From NCBI GenBank assembly GCA_040879165.1, contig JBBDKV010000015.1, forward strand, positions 1 to 28,399: 28,399 nt of DNA, given 5' to 3'. Below, in pieces: positions 1 to 6,804 of the stretch. Within the stretch, counting starts at the first letter, position 1. Every line of letters begins with the position of its first letter. The translations under genes were made by a program, and so were the position numbers. The notes below the pieces were generated by a model. The model saw only the letters and a list, made by a program, of their open reading frames with translations. It did not search any database and was not told the origin of the DNA. Source of the stretch: JBBDKV01 sp040879165 (GTDB lineage Bacteria; Patescibacteriota; Microgenomatia; UBA1400; PJMF01).

Positions 1-173
1 CAAGAATTAAAAGCAATTAAAAGTTAGGGTGGTGCGTTTCGGGTGCGAATTGAGGTTGATGTGTTTTGATTTATATTATATCCTATAGTTATTGAGAAAT
101 ACTGTTAAGGATTGAGTAGCTGTTACAAGCGCCAATTTTTAGCACTACTTTCTAAATTCTTGACGGAACAGTG

Positions 174-188
174 TGTTAAAATGTCCAA
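174..188 (+). promoter_or_regulatory. Extended -10 promoter of ychF, leaderless type
   Basis: TGTTAAAAT at 174-182 is an extended -10 (TGn then TAAAAT at 177-182). Only six bases separate it from the ATG at 189, so the expected transcription start falls on the start codon. A TTGACG at 160-165 is too close to serve as a matched -35. No Shine-Dalgarno sequence precedes the ATG. Confidence 0.6.
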
Positions 189-1295
189 ATGTTAAGTATC
201 GGCATCGTCGGCCTTCCCAATGTTGGAAAATCAACTCTCTTTAACGCTTTGCTCAAGGAGCAACAGGCGCTCGCTGCAAATTATCCATTCGCCACGATTG
301 AGCCGAATGTCGGCATTGTGCCGGTGCCAGACGCTCGGCAAGCAGTTCTCGCTGAGATAGTTGGCACTTCTGAGATCAAGCCTGCCACTGTTGAGTTTGT
401 TGATATCGCTGGCCTGGTTTCTGGCGCACACAAAGGTGAAGGCCTTGGTAATCAATTTTTATCACATATTAGAGAAGTAGCCGCTGTTTGTCATGTTCTG
501 CGCGCGTTTGAAAACTCGGATATTATTCGAGAAGGTTCCAAAGATCCAGCACATGATCTTGAGATCATTCGTACAGAATTACAACTCGCAGATATTGCCA
601 CACTTGAAAAGCAAGCAGAGCCAAAAGGAGTGACAGATAAGAGTGCTAAGGATCGATGGAAAGCCGTACAGTATTTGCGGCAGCAACTCGAAGCTGGTGT
701 TGGAGCCCGTCTCGCAATACAAGAAGCAGTCGCTCAAGGGCAAGATGTCAAAATCGTTACTAATACAGCCAAAGAACTCTGCCTCCTCAGTGCCAAACCC
801 GAATTATTCGTGATCAACGTCAGTGAAGCACAACTTGGTGTTGAGATTTCGAAAATGACAACTGAGTGGGCTGAAAAACTGAGCGTGCCATCAGAGCAGA
901 TTATTGTCATGTGTAATCAAATAGAAAGCGAACTCGCAACACTGACCCTTGAGGACGCCACGGCCTATCTAGCAGATCTAGGACTGGAGCAGAGCGGGCT
1001 TGACCGCCTGATACTGGCCGCTTACCAGACGCTTCAATTACAGAGCTATCTCACTGCAGGAGAAAAAGAAGTTCGTGCTTGGACGATTCCTATTGGCGCA
1101 ACTGCTCCAGAGGCTGCAGGTGTGATTCACTCAGATTTTGCCAAGCATTTTATCGCTGCCAAGATTGTAAATTTTGCAGATTTTGTTGAGCACAAGGGTT
1201 GGAAAGGTGCTCGTGAAGTGGGTAAATTGCGCACTGAAGGCCGCGATTACGTGATGCGCCCAGATGACGTGGTGGAGTTTGCGGTGGGGAAATAG
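189..1295 (+). CDS. ychF: YchF/OLA1-type ribosome-associated ATPase
   Basis: Obg-related P-loop protein of the YchF/OLA1 family, which binds ribosomes and hydrolyses ATP rather than GTP. The product has 368 residues against about 363 normally, so it is complete. The P-loop GLPNVGKST lies at residues 7-15, the switch II motif DIAGL around 72, and the usual NKxD specificity motif is replaced by NVSE near residue 210, which is the family mark of ATP preference. The C-terminal TGS domain ends in VVEFAVGK. The ATG at 189 sits six bases after an extended -10, which fixes the start and suggests a leaderless mRNA. The gene is alone; a palindrome and a toxin-antitoxin operon follow within 45 bases. 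Confidence 0.96.
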   Translation: MLSIGIVGLPNVGKSTLFNALLKEQQALAANYPFATIEPNVGIVPVPDARQAVLAEIVGTSEIKPATVEFVDIAGLVSGAHKGEGLGNQFLSHIREVAAVCHVLRAFENSDIIREGSKDPAHDLEIIRTELQLADIATLEKQAEPKGVTDKSAKDRWKAVQYLRQQLEAGVGARLAIQEAVAQGQDVKIVTNTAKELCLLSAKPELFVINVSEAQLGVEISKMTTEWAEKLSVPSEQIIVMCNQIESELATLTLEDATAYLADLGLEQSGLDRLILAAYQTLQLQSYLTAGEKEVRAWTIPIGATAPEAAGVIHSDFAKHFIAAKIVNFADFVEHKGWKGAREVGKLRTEGRDYVMRPDDVVEFAVGK

Positions 1296-1298
1296 GTA

Positions 1299-1338
1299 TT
1301 GACTAGTAGAAAAAAGTAGACTAACATTAGTCTACTTT
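1299..1338 (+). promoter_or_regulatory. Promoter with palindromic operator of the first toxin-antitoxin operon
   Basis: TTGACT (1299-1304) and TAACAT (1322-1327) are separated by exactly 17 bases. A perfect inverted repeat, AAAGTAGACTA (1313-1323) and TAGTCTACTTT (1328-1338), spans the -10 and touches the ATG at 1339. This is the expected place for an operator bound by the antitoxin or toxin-antitoxin complex. The same repeat, flanked by A6 on the left and TTT on the right, could also act as a weak terminator for ychF. Confidence 0.7.
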
Positions 1339-1587
1339 ATGAAAATTGTCAATATCCATCAAGCTAAAACTCATTTTTCCGCCCTTGTTGATGCTGTAGG
1401 CAAAGGTCAGACGGTCGTGATTGGAAAAGCTGGGAAGCCAGTTGTCAAATTAATCAAGTATTCCTCATCAACCGATTCACCCCAACCTAGGCCAGGCATG
1501 TACTCAGGAGCAATAACAATCTCAGATGATTTTACTGCTGAATCTGATGAAATAAGTCAGTTATTTTATGGAAAAGATGATGCGTAA
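1339..1587 (+). CDS. Phd/YefM-family antitoxin
   Basis: Antitoxin of 82 residues, expected to neutralise the PIN toxin encoded next and to repress its own operon through its DNA-binding N-terminus. The N-terminal half (residues 1-42: MKIVNIHQAKTHFSALVDAV, then a GK-G-T-V-V-I-GKAGKPVVKLI stretch) is a clear Phd fold. The remainder is the acidic, disordered toxin-binding tail. The start codon directly follows the promoter palindrome, leaving no room for a Shine-Dalgarno sequence; a transcript of about four leader bases is predicted. It overlaps the toxin gene by eight bases if the toxin starts at 1580. Confidence 0.88.
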   Translation: MKIVNIHQAKTHFSALVDAVGKGQTVVIGKAGKPVVKLIKYSSSTDSPQPRPGMYSGAITISDDFTAESDEISQLFYGKDDA

Positions 1588-1981
1588 ACTTCTCCTAGAC
1601 ACGCATATTTTTCTCTGGTGGTTAAATGATGATAGTCGTCTCACTGAGAAACAGAGAGATTTGATTCTGACTCCTCGCCAAACAGTGCTTGTCAGCATTG
1701 TCAGTTTGTGGGAAATAGTGATTAAAGAAAGCATTGGTAAATTGAAACTTCCTCGTAAGTTCAATTTCCAAGAAGCAATTGAGCACAATCAATTTGTGCT
1801 TCAACCAATTGAGATACAACACATCGTGCAATTGCGAAAATTGCCGATGCATCACAGAGATCCATTTGATAGATTATTGATTGCGCAAGCTCAAGCCATC
1901 TCAGCTATTTTGCTGACAGATGATTCAAAAATAATGCAGTATGCCGTTGAAACTGAAAGGCATAGCAAAAATGCTACTTAA
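1580..1981 (+). CDS. PIN-domain toxin, VapC-like
   Basis: Probable ribonuclease toxin partnered with the Phd-type antitoxin upstream. PIN acidic residues are visible in order: the Asp of LLDTHIFLWW near the N-terminus, the Glu of SLWEIVIKE, the two Asp of HRDPFDRLLIAQA and the Asp of LLTDDSKI near the C-terminus. Length of about 133 residues is normal. The frame is open from 1568, but ATG at 1577 or 1580 lies behind GGAAAAG inside the end of the antitoxin gene and gives the usual MRKLLLDTH beginning. The overlap implies translational coupling. The toxin's RNA target cannot be read from the sequence. Confidence 0.87.
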   Translation: MRKLLLDTHIFLWWLNDDSRLTEKQRDLILTPRQTVLVSIVSLWEIVIKESIGKLKLPRKFNFQEAIEHNQFVLQPIEIQHIVQLRKLPMHHRDPFDRLLIAQAQAISAILLTDDSKIMQYAVETERHSKNAT

Positions 1982-2073
1982 AAATTTTTTAATTTATTTC
2001 CTACACATTGTGAAAGAATCTGAGAGTATAGTGATGGCTTATGAAGAGCGTATTTGTAGTTCAGAAGTATGTA

Positions 2074-2113
2074 TTGACACTAAAAGTGTTACTTAGTATA
2101 GTATGTGTTACAT
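2074..2113 (+). promoter_or_regulatory. Consensus promoter with repeats for the second toxin-antitoxin operon
   Basis: TTGACA (2074-2079), 17 bases, TATAGT (2097-2102). An inverted repeat ACACT-AAA-AGTGT (2077-2089) overlaps the -35, and GTGTTAC occurs directly repeated at 2086-2092 and 2105-2111, about two helical turns apart; these are candidate antitoxin-binding sites. The start of transcription should fall within a few bases of the ATG at 2114. Confidence 0.7.
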
Positions 2114-2362
2114 ATGTTATATTTATCCCCAGTCACGAGTAAAGGCCAGGTCTTGATTCCTGCACCGTTGAGAAAGCAGCTCAATCTCGGAACGGCTGAT
2201 CGAGTTATTTTCACTATTTCTGATCAAGAATTACGTATCCAAAAGGCCCCTGCAACTGAGGAAATGTTTGGATGTATTACATCAAAGAAAAAATTATCTG
2301 ACGCGGAGCTTGAGGCAGCGATCAATACGGCTGTAGAACAAGGCATCACGCAAGACATATGA
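2114..2362 (+). CDS. AbrB/MazE-type (SpoVT-AbrB) antitoxin
   Basis: Small DNA-binding antitoxin of 82 residues. The N-terminal half, LSPVTSKGQVLIPAPLRKQL followed by a G-ADRVIFTI strand, is a textbook swapped-hairpin AbrB domain. The acidic C-terminal half, with SDAELEAAI, should wrap the toxin. The frame opens with GTG at 2105, but that lies only three bases after the -10, so ATG at 2114 is preferred. Its last four bases (ATGA, 2359-2362) contain the toxin start codon, so the pair is translationally coupled. Confidence 0.87.
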   Translation: MLYLSPVTSKGQVLIPAPLRKQLNLGTADRVIFTISDQELRIQKAPATEEMFGCITSKKKLSDAELEAAINTAVEQGITQDI

Positions 2363-2739
2363 GCAACCAAGTTATCCTTGACACGAGCATTTTAGTTAGA
2401 TTTTTTACTCGAGATGATGAGAAAAAAGCACAAAAAGTCAAGGCGCTACTTGAATCTAAGCAGCAGTTAGTTCTTATTGACGCAGTGGCTATCGAACTTA
2501 TTTTCACCTTACTAAAAGTGTATGCATTACATAAGTTGGAAATTATTAAGATTCTTCAATTCTTGGTGTCTCGACCAAATATACGCTCGAGCTTAGAACT
2601 TAAAGAAGCTATTGTATTGTTTGAGGAGGTACAGATAAGTTTTGTTGATTGTTTAGTCATAGCGCATGGTCGAGAGAATCAAATTGCCAGTTTTGATCGC
2701 AGGTTGTTAAAGCAGACCTCAGCGAAACGGGTTGTGTGA
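2359..2739 (+). CDS. PIN-domain toxin, second VapC-like
   Basis: PIN-domain ribonuclease toxin of 126 residues, coupled by an ATGA overlap to its AbrB-type antitoxin. Expected acidic residues are present: VILDTSILVRF (Asp near residue 8), VAIELIFTL (Glu near 45), SFVDCLVIAHG (Asp near 98) and SFDRRL (Asp near 113). It differs clearly from the neighbouring toxin at 1580-1981, which has a different antitoxin family, so the two loci are not a tandem duplication. Probably an mRNA- or tRNA-cleaving stress or maintenance module. Confidence 0.87.
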   Translation: MSNQVILDTSILVRFFTRDDEKKAQKVKALLESKQQLVLIDAVAIELIFTLLKVYALHKLEIIKILQFLVSRPNIRSSLELKEAIVLFEEVQISFVDCLVIAHGRENQIASFDRRLLKQTSAKRVV

Positions 2740-2822
2740 TAATTTGAGAAAAGTCTAAACACAGCACAAAATCGCAGTAAGATCTTGACTCAACTACCTG
2801 CTCAAAAAATACGCAAGCCGTG

Positions 2823-2902
2823 TGCTATAATACCCCTCTGACTGTTTCTCCTGAATCTTCTCAGGAAAAATCCAATCGCCTCAGTCAGAAAGAAAGGGCA
2901 CT
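2823..2902 (+). promoter_or_regulatory. Promoter and folded 5' leader of rpsF
   Basis: Extended -10 TGCTATAAT at 2823-2831, giving a leader of about 65 bases. In it CTGACTG (2838-2844) can pair with CAGTCAG (2882-2888), enclosing an inner hairpin TCCTGA (2849-2854) with TCAGGA (2861-2866) and a long asymmetric bulge on the 3' side. AAAGGG before the ATG serves as ribosome-binding site. An autoregulatory S6:S18 leader is known upstream of rpsF in many bacteria; here the characteristic CCG of that motif was not found, so identity is uncertain. Confidence 0.55.
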
Positions 2903-3268
2903 ATGAAAATACCGAGCAACACTCGAGTCCAATCGTATGAATTAACCTACCTCACTGGTATTGGTTTGACTTCTGATGAGCAAAAAGCCGTTGCTGAAAA
3001 GCTTGCTAAAGCCATCAAAAAATTCAAAGGCACTATCAAAAACACTGAGGATTGGGGTAAAAAAGTTTTAGCGTACACCATCAAAAAAGAGGGTAAAAAG
3101 TACGATGAGGCAATCTATACTCATCTGGTGTTAGAGATCCCAGCTACTAAGGTGCAAGACTTAGAAAAAGAAGTCTACTTACTACCTGAGATTATTCGGC
3201 ACTTATTAGTAATTGCAGATGATTCTGAGTCAGCAACGGCTGAGTCTGATGAAGCAAAGGCAGAGTAA
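2903..3268 (+). CDS. rpsF: 30S ribosomal protein S6
   Basis: S6 binds the central domain of 16S rRNA as a pair with S18. The 121-residue product shows the S6 ferredoxin-like fold: YELTYLTGI near residue 12, a central GK-VLAYTIKKEGK segment, and a final strand with LLPEIIRHLLVIA. An acidic tail rich in Ser, Glu and Ala follows, as is usual. Ribosome binding is through AAAGGG about six bases before the ATG. It is first in a three-gene cluster with ssb and rpsR, and the leader upstream may carry feedback control. Confidence 0.95.
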   Translation: MKIPSNTRVQSYELTYLTGIGLTSDEQKAVAEKLAKAIKKFKGTIKNTEDWGKKVLAYTIKKEGKKYDEAIYTHLVLEIPATKVQDLEKEVYLLPEIIRHLLVIADDSESATAESDEAKAE

Positions 3269-3346
3269 TTTTAGTTTTCCTACACTTTGTGTAATACTAG
3301 TGTGGGATAGTACAGCTACGTAAAAACTCTGTAGAGAAAGGACATC

Positions 3347-3814
3347 ATGTCAGCACGTTCGTTAAATAAAGTTCAACTAATTGGTAATCTAACCCGAGAT
3401 CCAAACTTGCGCTATACCGGTAATAACACCGCAGTTTGTTCGTTTGGTTTGGCAACAAATCGCACATGGACTCCAGCTGATGGTGGCGAAAAGCAAGAGC
3501 GAGTTGAGTTTCACAATATTGTCGCGTGGGCAAAGCTAGCAGACATTTGCGGTCAATTACTGCACAAAGGTGACAAAGTCTATGCCGAGGGTCGGTTGCA
3601 GACTCGTGATTGGAAAGCTGAAGATGGTCAAGAACGACGCACAACAGAAGTAGTCATTGAAAATATGATTTTACTGCGCTCGTCCAGTGGAGCCGGAAGT
3701 GCTGATGGTGGTCAACAAGGTGAAGCTGAAGATTCGTATGATGATATGGAAGAAGCAGCCCCTGCCTCCGCAGACGCATCATCTGATGACATCTCTGATG
3801 ACGTGCCATTTTAG
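3347..3814 (+). CDS. ssb: Single-stranded DNA-binding protein
   Basis: OB-fold protein that coats single-stranded DNA in replication and repair. The N-terminal 110 residues carry the family signature (LNKVQLIGNLTRDPNLRY, then VCSFGLATNRTW, VEFHNIVAWAKLADIC and YAEGRLQTRDW). A low-complexity acidic linker leads to the tip DDVPF, the docking peptide for partner proteins. Length is 155 residues, normal. A good Shine-Dalgarno sequence, AAAGGA (3337-3342), precedes the ATG. It is placed between rpsF and rpsR in the conserved order. Confidence 0.96.
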   Translation: MSARSLNKVQLIGNLTRDPNLRYTGNNTAVCSFGLATNRTWTPADGGEKQERVEFHNIVAWAKLADICGQLLHKGDKVYAEGRLQTRDWKAEDGQERRTTEVVIENMILLRSSSGAGSADGGQQGEAEDSYDDMEEAAPASADASSDDISDDVPF

Positions 3815-3863
3815 TAGTAAGATAGTATAAAAATGCCTGCCCAAACATTTGAAAGAATATAGT

Positions 3864-4070
3864 ATGCAAAAACGCAAACGATCACATCACTCAATGCCAA
3901 CAACTTTTTCGTATAAGAACGTTGGTGTGTTAAGACGCTGTGTCACTGAGCAAGGTGCCATTCTGCCTCGAACTGAGACAGGTTTATCGCAAAAGCAACA
4001 GCGACATTTGTCGATTGCTATTAAGCGAGCTCGCCACCTAGCTTTGTTACCATTTACTCAGACATTGTAA
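3864..4070 (+). CDS. rpsR: 30S ribosomal protein S18
   Basis: S18, the partner of S6 in the 30S platform. The product has 68 residues with the conserved core YKNVGVLRRCVTEQGAILPR, GLS-KQQRHL and IKRARHLALLPF. The frame can be opened from TTG at 3849, but the ATG at 3864 gives the usual basic start MQKRKR and is preferred. It is slightly short compared with about 75 residues, mainly at the N-terminus. No rplI (L9) gene follows, although it often does in other bacteria. Confidence 0.95.
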   Translation: MQKRKRSHHSMPTTFSYKNVGVLRRCVTEQGAILPRTETGLSQKQQRHLSIAIKRARHLALLPFTQTL

Positions 4071-4142
4071 AAAATTGGATCTGCAAACCAGACAACGATT
4101 CGTCTGTGCTTGAGTAAATCAGAATACGGTTTTGAGTTGGAT

Positions 4143-4179
4143 TTGCAAAATAGATGAGGTGTTGTACACTAAGCTTCCA
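4143..4179 (+). promoter_or_regulatory. Possible promoter of the S41 protease gene
   Basis: TACACT at 4165-4170 lies nine bases before the ATG at 4180. TTGCAA (4143-4148) is 16 bases upstream as a weak -35. The spacing matches the near-leaderless pattern seen at other genes here. Confidence 0.45.
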
Positions 4180-5454
4180 ATGAAAGCATTTGCCACAATC
4201 TCTCGGCTAATCGTTATTCCAGTTTTAATCTTGATTGCTGGTTCGCTGTTGCAGTATCGCTACAATGTGACTCAGTTTTATCCTGATTTTTTACTTCCAG
4301 AAACTCAACAAGGCAGTGGAGATGTCAGTCCGGGTACTGTGGCGCGTTTACTGAATTATCGTTCCCAGCCTGATTCATATTCTACAATTGACTTTGATGT
4401 CTTTTGGCAGGCTTGGGAGTTAATCGAGCGCACGTATGTTGATCCGAGCCAGCTTGATGCGGAAATCATGGTGGATGGAGCAATTGCAGGAATGGCAGCT
4501 GCGGCGGGAGATCCGTATACAGCGTACTTGCCTCCAGAGGATAAAGAGCGAAGTGCTCAAGATCTTGCGGGTAGTTTTTATGGTGTTGGTATTGAATTGG
4601 GATATGTTGATGGGGTATTAGCTGTGGTGGCACCGTTAGATGGTACGCCAGCAGCCCAAGCTGGAGTGCAGGCTGGGGATCTGATTCTGAGAGTTCAGGA
4701 TCCAGCCAAAGATCTTGATGAACAGACAACTAATTGGTCGCTATCATATGCAGTTGACAAGATAAGAGGTCCTCGTAATTCAGAAGTGGTGTTGACGCTC
4801 TTTCGAGACACTAATGGCCAAGAACCCTTTGAAGTGCCGATTGTTCGTGATGAAATTGTGGTCGAGTCTGTGGTAGTTAATTTTGAGGAGCACGCTGATA
4901 CGCGTGTCGCTCATGTCAAGCTCAGTCGCTTTGGTGACCGGACAGAGGGAGAGTGGGATGCGGCTGTAGCGGAGATTTTGTCAGAGAGAAACAATATAGA
5001 CGGCATCGTGCTTGATATGCGCAATAACCCTGGTGGGTACTTTGATGGAGCAATTGACGTAGCAAGTGATTTTATCGCTAATGGAGTGGTTGTTTCTCAA
5101 GCAGGCCGTGACTCAAATCAAGATTTTCGTTCGACTGGTCAGGCTCGCTTGCAAGCTATTCCGCACAGTATTCTTGTTAATGGAGGCAGCGCTTCAGCTT
5201 CAGAAATTGTAGCAGGAGCGATGCGCGATCAGCTTGGTTCTCAGTTAGTTGGCACAAAAACGTTTGGTAAGGGCTCAGTTCAAGATCGTCGCGAGCTTCC
5301 CAATGGCGGAGCGATGCACATCACTATTGCCAAGTGGATCATGCCTAGTGGAGTTTCGATTGAAGAAGGCATCACTGTTGATGAGGAAGTAGAAAATGAT
5401 CCTGAAACTGAGGAAGACGAGCAGTTGTTGCGAGCAATCGAGCTCATACAATGA
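4180..5454 (+). CDS. S41 family C-terminal processing peptidase (CtpA-like)
   Basis: Secreted or membrane-anchored serine protease of the tail-specific/CtpA family, 424 residues. One N-terminal membrane segment (about residues 8-25) is followed by an N-terminal helical region, a PDZ domain (around YGVGIEL to about residue 200, including GVQAGDLILRV) and the catalytic domain. The Ser-Lys dyad is intact: the middle Ser of SASASE at about residue 339 and the Lys of FGKG at about 364, with the family spacing of 25. The open frame extends back to TTG at 4132, but ATG 4180 behind a -10-like TACACT gives a normal signal anchor. An HtrA gene follows 100 bases downstream, so this is an envelope proteolysis pair. 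Confidence 0.92.
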   Translation: MKAFATISRLIVIPVLILIAGSLLQYRYNVTQFYPDFLLPETQQGSGDVSPGTVARLLNYRSQPDSYSTIDFDVFWQAWELIERTYVDPSQLDAEIMVDGAIAGMAAAAGDPYTAYLPPEDKERSAQDLAGSFYGVGIELGYVDGVLAVVAPLDGTPAAQAGVQAGDLILRVQDPAKDLDEQTTNWSLSYAVDKIRGPRNSEVVLTLFRDTNGQEPFEVPIVRDEIVVESVVVNFEEHADTRVAHVKLSRFGDRTEGEWDAAVAEILSERNNIDGIVLDMRNNPGGYFDGAIDVASDFIANGVVVSQAGRDSNQDFRSTGQARLQAIPHSILVNGGSASASEIVAGAMRDQLGSQLVGTKTFGKGSVQDRRELPNGGAMHITIAKWIMPSGVSIEEGITVDEEVENDPETEEDEQLLRAIELIQ

Positions 5455-5469
5455 GCTCAGCTCGTTTGT
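5431..5469 (+). terminator. Possible intrinsic terminator across the S41 stop codon
   Basis: GAGCTCAT (5440-5447), a three-base loop and ATGAGCTC (5451-5458) form a perfect eight-pair stem. It is enclosed by CGAGC (5431-5435) pairing with GCTCG (5460-5464) and followed by TTTGT. The T-run is weak, so termination strength is uncertain. Confidence 0.4.
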
Positions 5470-5510
5470 ACTGATGTACTTGCTGACCTATTTTGATAGT
5501 GTTGGCATAA

Positions 5511-5558
5511 TTGATTGACTGCTCGTAACTCGATATAATGCAGTTTCTTATCAGGATT
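5511..5558 (+). promoter_or_regulatory. Promoter of the HtrA gene
   Basis: TTGATT (5511-5516), 17 bases, TATAAT (5534-5539). The first in-frame ATG at 5538 overlaps this -10 and so lies upstream of the transcription start. This makes ATG 5559 the real start, with a leader of roughly 13 bases and AGGA just before it. Confidence 0.7.
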
Positions 5559-6752
5559 ATGCAAGAAAATAGCTCATCTCAGAAACCATTTTTACTTGGA
5601 TTATCAATTTCCGTCTTTTTTATTTTAGCATTTTTCACTGGTGCAATTGCGGATCGTGTGTTCGAGATCAAGCCACTTGACTACTTACTCGCACGTTCTG
5701 GCACTGAAGTGACAACTGAGTCGCACATTCGATTTGATTCTAGTTCTGAGGAAAATACGTCCTTGCTTGGCCAGCTGTTACAAGGAAATGCCAACGCCAG
5801 TGTAGCTGATGTTGCAGAAGTTGCCTCAGAATCGGTGGTAACTGTGTCGATCAGAACTCAGCAGCGAGTGATCGATCCCCTTGATGACTTTTTTGGTTTT
5901 GGTACTGGCAGGCTTGAAGAGATAGAGCGAGATATTGGCACGGGCTTTGTGGTGCATCAATCAGGTCTGATCGTCACTAATCGTCATGTGGTTTCCAACC
6001 CACAAGCTGAGTACAAGGTCATAGATACCAAGGACAATGAGTACTTAGTTTCTCAAATATATCGCGATCCAGTCAATGATTTGGCGATTCTACAGGTTGA
6101 AGGGGCTAGCTTACCACCTTTAGCACTGGGGAATTCTGATACTATCAGGGTTGGTGAAAGTGTTATTGCCATTGGTACGGCGCTTGGTCAGTTCAGGCAT
6201 ACTGTGACGACTGGAGTGATTTCTGGACTCGGTCGGGGCATAGTGGCCGGAGATCGATTTTCTACCGAAATGCTTGATAATGTTATTCAAACTGATGCCG
6301 CAATTAATCCTGGTAATTCAGGTGGTCCATTATTGAATGCTCGTGGAGAGGTAATAGCAGTCAATGTGGCAGTGTCTCAAGCAGGGCAAAACATTGGCTT
6401 TGCGTTACCGATTAATGTCATAAAGGCGTCGATTGATAACTTTAATGAAACAGGCCGCTTTGACCGTCCATTTTTAGGAGTTAGCTATCAAATGATTGAG
6501 CGTGAGGCTGCGTTATTTAACAACGTTCCACAGGGGGCGTATGTGATGGAAATTGTCTCAGGTTCAGTAGCTGAAGAAGCTGGCATTCAAGTCGGTGATA
6601 TCATTACAGAAATTTCTGGTCAGGACATGAGTGAGGTGTCGTTGGCTGAGGTGATAAATGGAAAAAGAATTGGTGAGCAGGTAGAAATACAGTATTGGAG
6701 AGAGGGAGTAGAGCAAACAGTGACTGTTACTTTGCGGGCAGCCCAAGAGTAG
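5559..6752 (+). CDS. HtrA/DegP-like S1C serine protease with PDZ domain
   Basis: Envelope quality-control protease, 397 residues. One N-terminal membrane anchor (about residues 10-32) is followed by a chymotrypsin-fold domain and a single C-terminal PDZ domain (about 300-395, starting FLGVSYQM). The catalytic triad is complete: His143 in TNRHVV, Asp174 in NDLAIL and Ser254 in NPGNSGGPLL. The PDZ ligand-binding loop FLGV and the VGDIITEI strand are present. The start was chosen from the promoter position. With the S41 protease upstream it forms a two-protease envelope cluster; a target cannot be named. Confidence 0.94.
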   Translation: MQENSSSQKPFLLGLSISVFFILAFFTGAIADRVFEIKPLDYLLARSGTEVTTESHIRFDSSSEENTSLLGQLLQGNANASVADVAEVASESVVTVSIRTQQRVIDPLDDFFGFGTGRLEEIERDIGTGFVVHQSGLIVTNRHVVSNPQAEYKVIDTKDNEYLVSQIYRDPVNDLAILQVEGASLPPLALGNSDTIRVGESVIAIGTALGQFRHTVTTGVISGLGRGIVAGDRFSTEMLDNVIQTDAAINPGNSGGPLLNARGEVIAVNVAVSQAGQNIGFALPINVIKASIDNFNETGRFDRPFLGVSYQMIEREAALFNNVPQGAYVMEIVSGSVAEEAGIQVGDIITEISGQDMSEVSLAEVINGKRIGEQVEIQYWREGVEQTVTVTLRAAQE

Positions 6753-6763
6753 TATTGTTCTAG

Positions 6764-6804
6764 TTTACACACTGTATGATTTCATATAAAGTGTTACGAA
6801 CGCT
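6764..6804 (+). promoter_or_regulatory. Promoter of the 6805 gene
   Basis: TTTACA (6764-6769), 17 bases, TAAAGT (6787-6792), then 12 bases to the ATG. This implies a leader of about six bases without a Shine-Dalgarno sequence. Confidence 0.5.

Noticed and set aside
1..27. End of a gene entering from the left (open frame to TAG at 25-27)
   Set aside because: Only eight codons are visible, too few to support a coding call.
28..188. AT-rich stretch before ychF as a possible origin element
   Set aside because: No DnaA-box cluster or repeats were found; only the ychF promoter is supported.
5538..5558. HtrA start at ATG 5538
   Set aside because: This ATG overlaps the TATAAT -10 box, so it would not be in the mRNA.
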